A stretch of DNA of 42,949 nt from an uncultured Clostridia bacterium (GTDB lineage Bacteria; Bacillota; Clostridia; Oscillospirales; Ruminococcaceae), in the NCBI GenBank assembly GCA_947389015.1, contig CANDVA010000021.1, positions 1-42,949 of the forward strand. The letters are read 5' to 3'. Below are positions 39,164-42,949 of the stretch, in pieces (positions within the stretch are counted from its first letter, which is position 1; every line of letters begins with the position of its first letter). Made by a program: the position numbers and the translations under genes. The notes beneath the pieces are model-generated. The model had not been told where the DNA came from and did not search any database. It saw only the letters and a program-made list of their open reading frames with translations.

Positions 39164-39667
39164 ATGCTTAAAAATCGAAACATACCGTTCGGATATTGCA
39201 TGGTGAACGGGAAATACGCACTAAATGCTCCCGAAGCGGAAGCTGTGCAAAAAATATTTGCCTATTACATCGGCGGCAAATCGCTGAAAACCATTGCCGC
39301 AGAGATGACAGTGCCATATAATATCGGAAAAGCGGTATGGAATAAAAATATGGTCTGTCGGGTTATCGAAAACAAAAAATATATCGGCGAAAACGAGTTT
39401 CCGAAAATAATATCCGACAAGGATTTTAAATGCGCCGCCGAAATAAAAATGGAGCGAAATACTTACCGTAAACCCGCTCCGCAAGCCGAGCCGAGGCAAA
39501 CCGAAACCACAATATCGGTCTACGAGCCGATCGACGAAATTCGGCGAATGACCAATGAAATAAATCGGCTGCTTGATTCCGAAAACACAGATAAAGGCTT
39601 GATTGAGGAACTTATAATTGAATTGGCTCAACGAAAATATTTAGCGATAAGCGAGGTGAAATCATGA
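39164..39667 (+). CDS. Recombinase-domain protein without catalytic domain
   Basis: This 167-residue protein matches only the Recombinase (DNA-binding) domain of large serine recombinases: IPFGYCMVNGKYALNAPEAEAVQKIFAYYIGGKSLKTIAAEM ... NKNMVCRVIENKKYIGENEFP, then a helical tail. The resolvase domain with its serine is absent, yet it has a good GAGGTG site and starts 4 nt after the first recombinase, so it looks like a designed small protein and not debris. It may act as an accessory or directionality protein; this form recurs between two full recombinases in clostridial elements. Confidence 0.78.
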   Translation: MLKNRNIPFGYCMVNGKYALNAPEAEAVQKIFAYYIGGKSLKTIAAEMTVPYNIGKAVWNKNMVCRVIENKKYIGENEFPKIISDKDFKCAAEIKMERNTYRKPAPQAEPRQTETTISVYEPIDEIRRMTNEINRLLDSENTDKGLIEELIIELAQRKYLAISEVKS

Positions 39668-41295
39668 CAGAAACAATTGCTCAGAATAATATGCGGATAG
39701 TGGTAATTCCCGCTAAGGCGCGAAATGAAATTCAGCGAACCACGCGCTTGAAAGTGGCGGCGTACTACCGCGTCAGCACCGACCAAGAGGAACAGGAAAG
39801 CAGTTACGAGGCGCAGATAAGCTACTACACCGAAAAAATCGTGAAGAACGCCGAGTGGCAAATGGCGGGCATTTTCGCGGACGAGGAAATTTCGGGTACC
39901 CAAGCCCAAAAGCGTCCCGAGTTTCTTAAAATGATACGTCTCTGCCGACAGCGGAAAATCGATATTATCCTTACAAAATCGCTCTCCCGATTCGCGCGGA
40001 ACACCGTCGACAGCTTGAAATACATACGCGAACTGAGGGAGCTCGGGATAGCGGTGATCTCAGAAAAGGAAAATATCAATACATTGACCGCGGAGAGCGA
40101 AATGCTGATTACGATCATGTCGTGCTTCGCCCAAGCCGAGTCGGAATCCATCAGCAAAAACGTATCGTGGGGTATTCGGCAGAGCTTCAAAAGCGGCAAC
40201 GTACCGATGCAATACGCGCGGCTGCTCGGTTACCGAAAAGGCGAAGATGACAAGCCCGAAATAGTTCCCGAGGAAGCGGAGGTCGTCAAGAAAATATACC
40301 GATTTTACCTCGACGGAATGAGTTTAAATATGATCGTCGACAGGCTGAACGAAAAAGGGCTGACAACAAAGGGCGGTAATTCACCGTATCGCAAAGAGGT
40401 AGTTCAGCGGATACTTACTAACGAAAAATATACAGGCGATGCACTTCTGCAAAAGACATATGTGACCGACTGCATTACCAAGAAAACTCGCAAAAACAAC
40501 GGCGAGCTGCCGATGTATTTAGTGAAGAACCACCACGCGCCCATAATCTCTCTCGCCGACTTCAATCGGGTGCAGGAGGAAATGGCGCGACGCTCGGCGA
40601 AACGAGCGATTGCGGATAAGCTTACCAAAGGCGAGCAAGGAAAGTACAGCGCCAAATACGCCCTCTCGGAGTTGCTTATTTGCGGAGAATGCGGGGAGCA
40701 TTACCGTCGAGTGACATGGACTGCCAAAGGGTTCAAAGAGATAAAGTGGCGCTGTATAAGCAGAATTCAGTATGGCAAGAAAAAATGCCACAACTCGCCT
40801 ACCGTGGACGAACAGGCGCTTCACAGAGCAATCGTGAGCGCGGTTAACGAATTCTGCGCGGTCAAGGACGATGTGGCAAAAGCGCTTCGGGAAAGCATAA
40901 CTGAGGTACTTGATCCGAATCTGAATGGAAGCGTCCAGGCGGCGCAGCAGCGGATCGACAAGCTTGCACGGAATATGGACGAGCTGATAAAGCTGGCGAC
41001 CGTTCCCGAAACGGCAGAAAGCGCAATGGCAGATATTGCACGGTTCAGTGATGAGATGAAAACACTGCGGGAGTTCATCGAAAACGAAAAAGCGAAGCAG
41101 ATGACGGTGCGGAAAGGGTCCGCTGAGCTTGATGCAATTTTGGATCGTCTCGAAAACGAGGATTTCACCTTGACCGAATATGACGACATTGTTACACGGC
41201 AGCTTATAGAGCAGATCACGGTCGAGAGCAAGGACATCATTACGGTACGATTCAAGGGTGGCTTTGAAATCAGAAAGGACTTAAATGGAAATTGA
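39664..41295 (+). CDS. Large serine recombinase 2 (TndX-like)
   Basis: This 543-residue recombinase has catalytic Ser38 in AAYYRVSTDQEEQ, the SLSRFARN helix segment (about 107-114), a recombinase domain (LLGYRKGEDDKPEIVPEEAEVVKKIYRFYLDG), zinc ribbon (ICGECGEHYRR ... WRCISRIQYGKKKC) and a C-terminal coiled coil. Its ATG overlaps the preceding stop (ATGA). Paired full recombinases of different sequence suggest either heteromeric action or separate roles in integration and excision. Confidence 0.93.
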   Translation: MTETIAQNNMRIVVIPAKARNEIQRTTRLKVAAYYRVSTDQEEQESSYEAQISYYTEKIVKNAEWQMAGIFADEEISGTQAQKRPEFLKMIRLCRQRKIDIILTKSLSRFARNTVDSLKYIRELRELGIAVISEKENINTLTAESEMLITIMSCFAQAESESISKNVSWGIRQSFKSGNVPMQYARLLGYRKGEDDKPEIVPEEAEVVKKIYRFYLDGMSLNMIVDRLNEKGLTTKGGNSPYRKEVVQRILTNEKYTGDALLQKTYVTDCITKKTRKNNGELPMYLVKNHHAPIISLADFNRVQEEMARRSAKRAIADKLTKGEQGKYSAKYALSELLICGECGEHYRRVTWTAKGFKEIKWRCISRIQYGKKKCHNSPTVDEQALHRAIVSAVNEFCAVKDDVAKALRESITEVLDPNLNGSVQAAQQRIDKLARNMDELIKLATVPETAESAMADIARFSDEMKTLREFIENEKAKQMTVRKGSAELDAILDRLENEDFTLTEYDDIVTRQLIEQITVESKDIITVRFKGGFEIRKDLNGN

Positions 41296-41422
41296 AATCC
41301 CCGTATGGCTTTATGAACTGCTGCTTATAGAGGCAGCGAGAACGGATTCCGCAGTTGAAGAAATTGCGGAATCCGCTTTAAGAAAATTTATGGAGAGGAA
41401 TGATGATAATGTCAACCAATGA
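41285..41422 (+). CDS. 45-residue RHH-like small protein
   Basis: A short ORF at 41285 overlaps the end of recombinase 2: MEIEIPVWLYELLLIEAART, then DSAVEEIAESALRKFMERNDDNVNQ. It has the strand-helix-helix outline of a ribbon-helix-helix DNA-binding protein. It also overlaps the start of the next RHH gene. A control protein of the recombinase operon is likely. Confidence 0.6.
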   Translation: MEIEIPVWLYELLLIEAARTDSAVEEIAESALRKFMERNDDNVNQ

Positions 41423-41939
41423 AAAGAAAGGTATTACCGTCAAAGTCGATGCGGAGCTTCACACGGAGGTGCGGCAATATCTTGAAGAACACGAATTAAC
41501 GATGGCAGAGTTCGTCGCGCAAGCGCTTCGCGATGAACTTCATCCACAGATAAGCGCAAAGGAGGACAAGAACATGGGAAATATGAGAACGATGGCATTT
41601 CAGGTGCCGGAGGAGCTGTTCCAAAAGATCAAGAATTATCTGCAGCGCAACAACATGACGCAGAAGCAGTTCGTGATCGGGCTGATCGAGAACGAGATTG
41701 AGCGCGATCTAACGCAAAGGTCGGTGGAAGCGGACCAGCGCGAAACAGCTGCCGTGAGCGAGTTTGAGGGCAACTCTGAGCAGTTCGAGGGTAGTAACAC
41801 CGAGGAACAAGTTGAGAGCGATTTTGAGGACGTTTCTGACGATGTGAATGAGGACTTGGACAATGGGCAGAGTGAGGACGAGGATTTGAATGAAGATGAA
41901 AGCGAGTCCGAGGAACAGGGGATGTCGATGGGAATGTAG
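41409..41939 (+). CDS. Double ribbon-helix-helix protein with acidic tail
   Basis: This 176-residue protein contains two RHH units in tandem: ITVKVDAELHTEVRQYLEEHELTMAEFVAQALRDEL (about 8-43) and TMAFQVPEELFQKIKNYLQRNNMTQKQFVIGLIENEIER (about 61-99). The last 75 residues are almost all Glu, Asp, Ser and Asn, a DNA-mimic-like acidic tail. A GGAGAGG site 10 nt before 41409 favours this ATG; 41403 and 41400 are also in frame. It may bind att or oriT DNA. Confidence 0.72.
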   Translation: MSTNEKKGITVKVDAELHTEVRQYLEEHELTMAEFVAQALRDELHPQISAKEDKNMGNMRTMAFQVPEELFQKIKNYLQRNNMTQKQFVIGLIENEIERDLTQRSVEADQRETAAVSEFEGNSEQFEGSNTEEQVESDFEDVSDDVNEDLDNGQSEDEDLNEDESESEEQGMSMGM

Positions 41940-41964
41940 GTGGACAAAAAGCATCTTGACAGTC

Positions 41965-41999
41965 AAAGCCGAACGATATTCATCGCGTTCGGCTTTTAT
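41965..41999 (+). terminator. Intrinsic terminator of the recombinase operon
   Basis: AAAGCCGAACG and CGTTCGGCTTT around a 10-nt loop, then TTATT. Confidence 0.85.
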
Positions 42000-42100
42000 T
42001 GTAAGGTCACGCTTGCAACAAACTGTGAAAATTGATTTTTGTCAAAACGATGTAAAATTGCACAAAATTTCATGTCGCATTTTGTCCAAAAAATAGATTT

Positions 42101-42136
42101 TATTACCATTCACGCAGGAATATTGCCATTCGCGCA
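42101..42136. repeat. 16-bp tandem direct repeat
   Basis: TATTACCATTCACGCA (42101-42116) and TATTGCCATTCGCGCA (42121-42136) differ at two positions and are 20 bp apart. The stretch 42000-42355 otherwise has no ORF; an element end or recombinase binding site is plausible here. Confidence 0.55.
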
Positions 42137-42154
42137 AAACGCACAAAAATGGGA

Positions 42155-42183
42155 TTGAAAAATAGAACAAAGTATACTATAAT
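42155..42183 (+). promoter_or_regulatory. Orphan rightward promoter
   Basis: TTGAAA (42155-42160), 17 nt and TATAAT (42178-42183). No ORF follows before the antisense transposase, so it may make an untranslated RNA or serve DNA displaced by insertion. Confidence 0.5.
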
Positions 42184-42355
42184 ATGTTTAGGTAAATTTG
42201 TCCAACAGAGGATAATTGTATATTATATTATGCTGAAATAGGCATGCGCTAGATGGCTGTTTCGCATTATTTACTGAATTTAAAAAAGCACATAGTATTT
42301 TTAAATTGGCAATAAGACCTGCAAATAAAAGTCAAGTGGTAAAGTAAAGATTTCA

Positions 42356-42949
42356 TCAAATTTTCACAAAAGCAAAAAGGATACGGCAAAAGCGTTGCCG
42401 AAGCTGAAATTTTGTCGGCAGCTTAGAAACAAGATAAATTCTGAGAAGCTCGTGCGCAGCGACGATAATATAAACCCTTTGCGGTTTGCCCTTGGTGCGT
42501 TTGCAGCCGAGAAATTGGTAAACGGGTTTGTCGTTTGGTTTGTTTTGAAGGATTACTAGCATAATCTGAAACAGGGTTTTACGCAGTAGCGAAGAGCCGC
42601 GCTTGGAAATGCTTCGGGGCTTAACATCGACTTGTCCAGATTGATTGGTCGGTGGATCAATGCCTGCCATAGCAACAAGCAATTTCGCGCATTTTAAACG
42701 CCTGACATCGTCGATCTCGACAATCAGCTGCGAACACATAACTCGCTCCACACCGTACAAGCTCATAACGATTTCGTGTTCGGGAAGCATTGACGCAAGC
42801 TTGTCCATTTCGGTTCTGATCGCTGCAAGAGTTTCAAGCGCGCAATTAAGCAGCTTAGCGGATTCTTGAACGATTTTCATTACAAAATCCGTCATTGTGA
42901 TTTTGTCAATATCACTTGACACAATTTACGCAAAGAATTTTAGCAAGTT
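42356..42949 (-). pseudogene. IS110-family transposase, C-terminal part with in-frame stop
   Basis: The minus strand encodes the C-terminal half of an IS110-type DEDD transposase (Transposase_20): LLVAMAGIDPPTNQSGQVDVKPRSISKRGSSLLRKTLFQIMLVILQ and KRTKGKPQRVYIIVAAHELLRIYL. The open frame starts at GTG 42922, but just upstream in the same frame come a TAA and then NLLKFFA, which looks like continuing protein. So the gene is probably broken by a nonsense codon, and its N-terminal half lies outside the window. About 188 of an expected 400 residues are seen. Confidence 0.75.

Overview
The window looks like part of the chromosome of a low-to-mid GC Gram-positive anaerobe of the Clostridia, probably a gut Oscillospirales/Ruminococcus-type bacterium. 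This is inferred from strong GGAGG ribosome sites, near-perfect TTGACA/TATAAT promoters, AgrC/LytTR signalling, MobV and MobP-type relaxases with clostridial accessory genes, TndX-like serine recombinases, and secreted FN3/PKD/TSP3 proteins. Nearly all of it is accessory DNA. No rRNA, tRNA, CRISPR array or housekeeping gene was seen.

Region 1 (1-3.7 kb) is a mobilisable-element remnant: a MobV relaxase, three small HTH regulators, a CI-like XRE repressor with face-to-face consensus promoters, and a divergent XRE/SLOG pair. Region 2 (3.7-10.5 kb) holds two tandem diverged copies of one module: a TetR regulator, an opposing operon of a membrane-anchored alpha/beta hydrolase, a tiny one-helix membrane protein and a BD-FAE-like esterase, plus a pectinacetylesterase-like gene in copy A. 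Both copies keep the same face-to-face promoter architecture. A broken N-terminus of a further hydrolase marks the right edge.

Region 3 (10.6-21.4 kb) is the backbone of a conjugative or mobilisable element: a 5'-truncated RepA-like ATPase with iteron-like repeats, a MobC-like accessory gene, a frameshifted amidoligase next to a gamma-glutamylcyclotransferase, a histone-H1-like DUF6465 protein, a MobP-type relaxase fused to Sel1 repeats, a winged-HTH gene, a DUF3991/TOPRIM primase-like protein, a second XRE/SLOG pair and a VirD4-type coupling protein. No type IV secretion channel genes follow.

Region 4 (21.4-35.9 kb) is cargo. An AgrC-like kinase and LytTR regulator are followed by two promoters with near-identical LytTR operators. 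The first drives a 15-residue peptide coupled to a GyrI-like/DUF5085-like protein. The second drives an operon of about 11.5 kb: a 1723-residue FN3/PKD protein with a perfect 365-bp internal duplication, a 1338-residue CBM/TSP3/vWA-like protein with an AT-rich C-terminus, a membrane protein overlapping its end (immunity candidate), a zinc-ribbon membrane protein split by a poly-A frameshift, and a second LytTR regulator whose phosphoacceptor Asp is Asn. A terminator closes the operon. This is the best candidate for an undescribed system: a regulated, mobile, secreted adhesin or polymorphic-toxin locus.

Region 5 (35.9-42 kb) is the integration end: a sigma-region-4 protein whose ribosome site is buried in a hairpin, a roughly 400-nt structured noncoding region, a MazF toxin with a SHOCT-like small protein, three tandem serine-recombinase genes (the middle one lacks the catalytic domain) and RHH proteins. 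The right edge holds a broken IS110-family transposase. Three genes carry single-base frameshifts, two of them at A-runs, so sequencing indels must be excluded before any biological reading.
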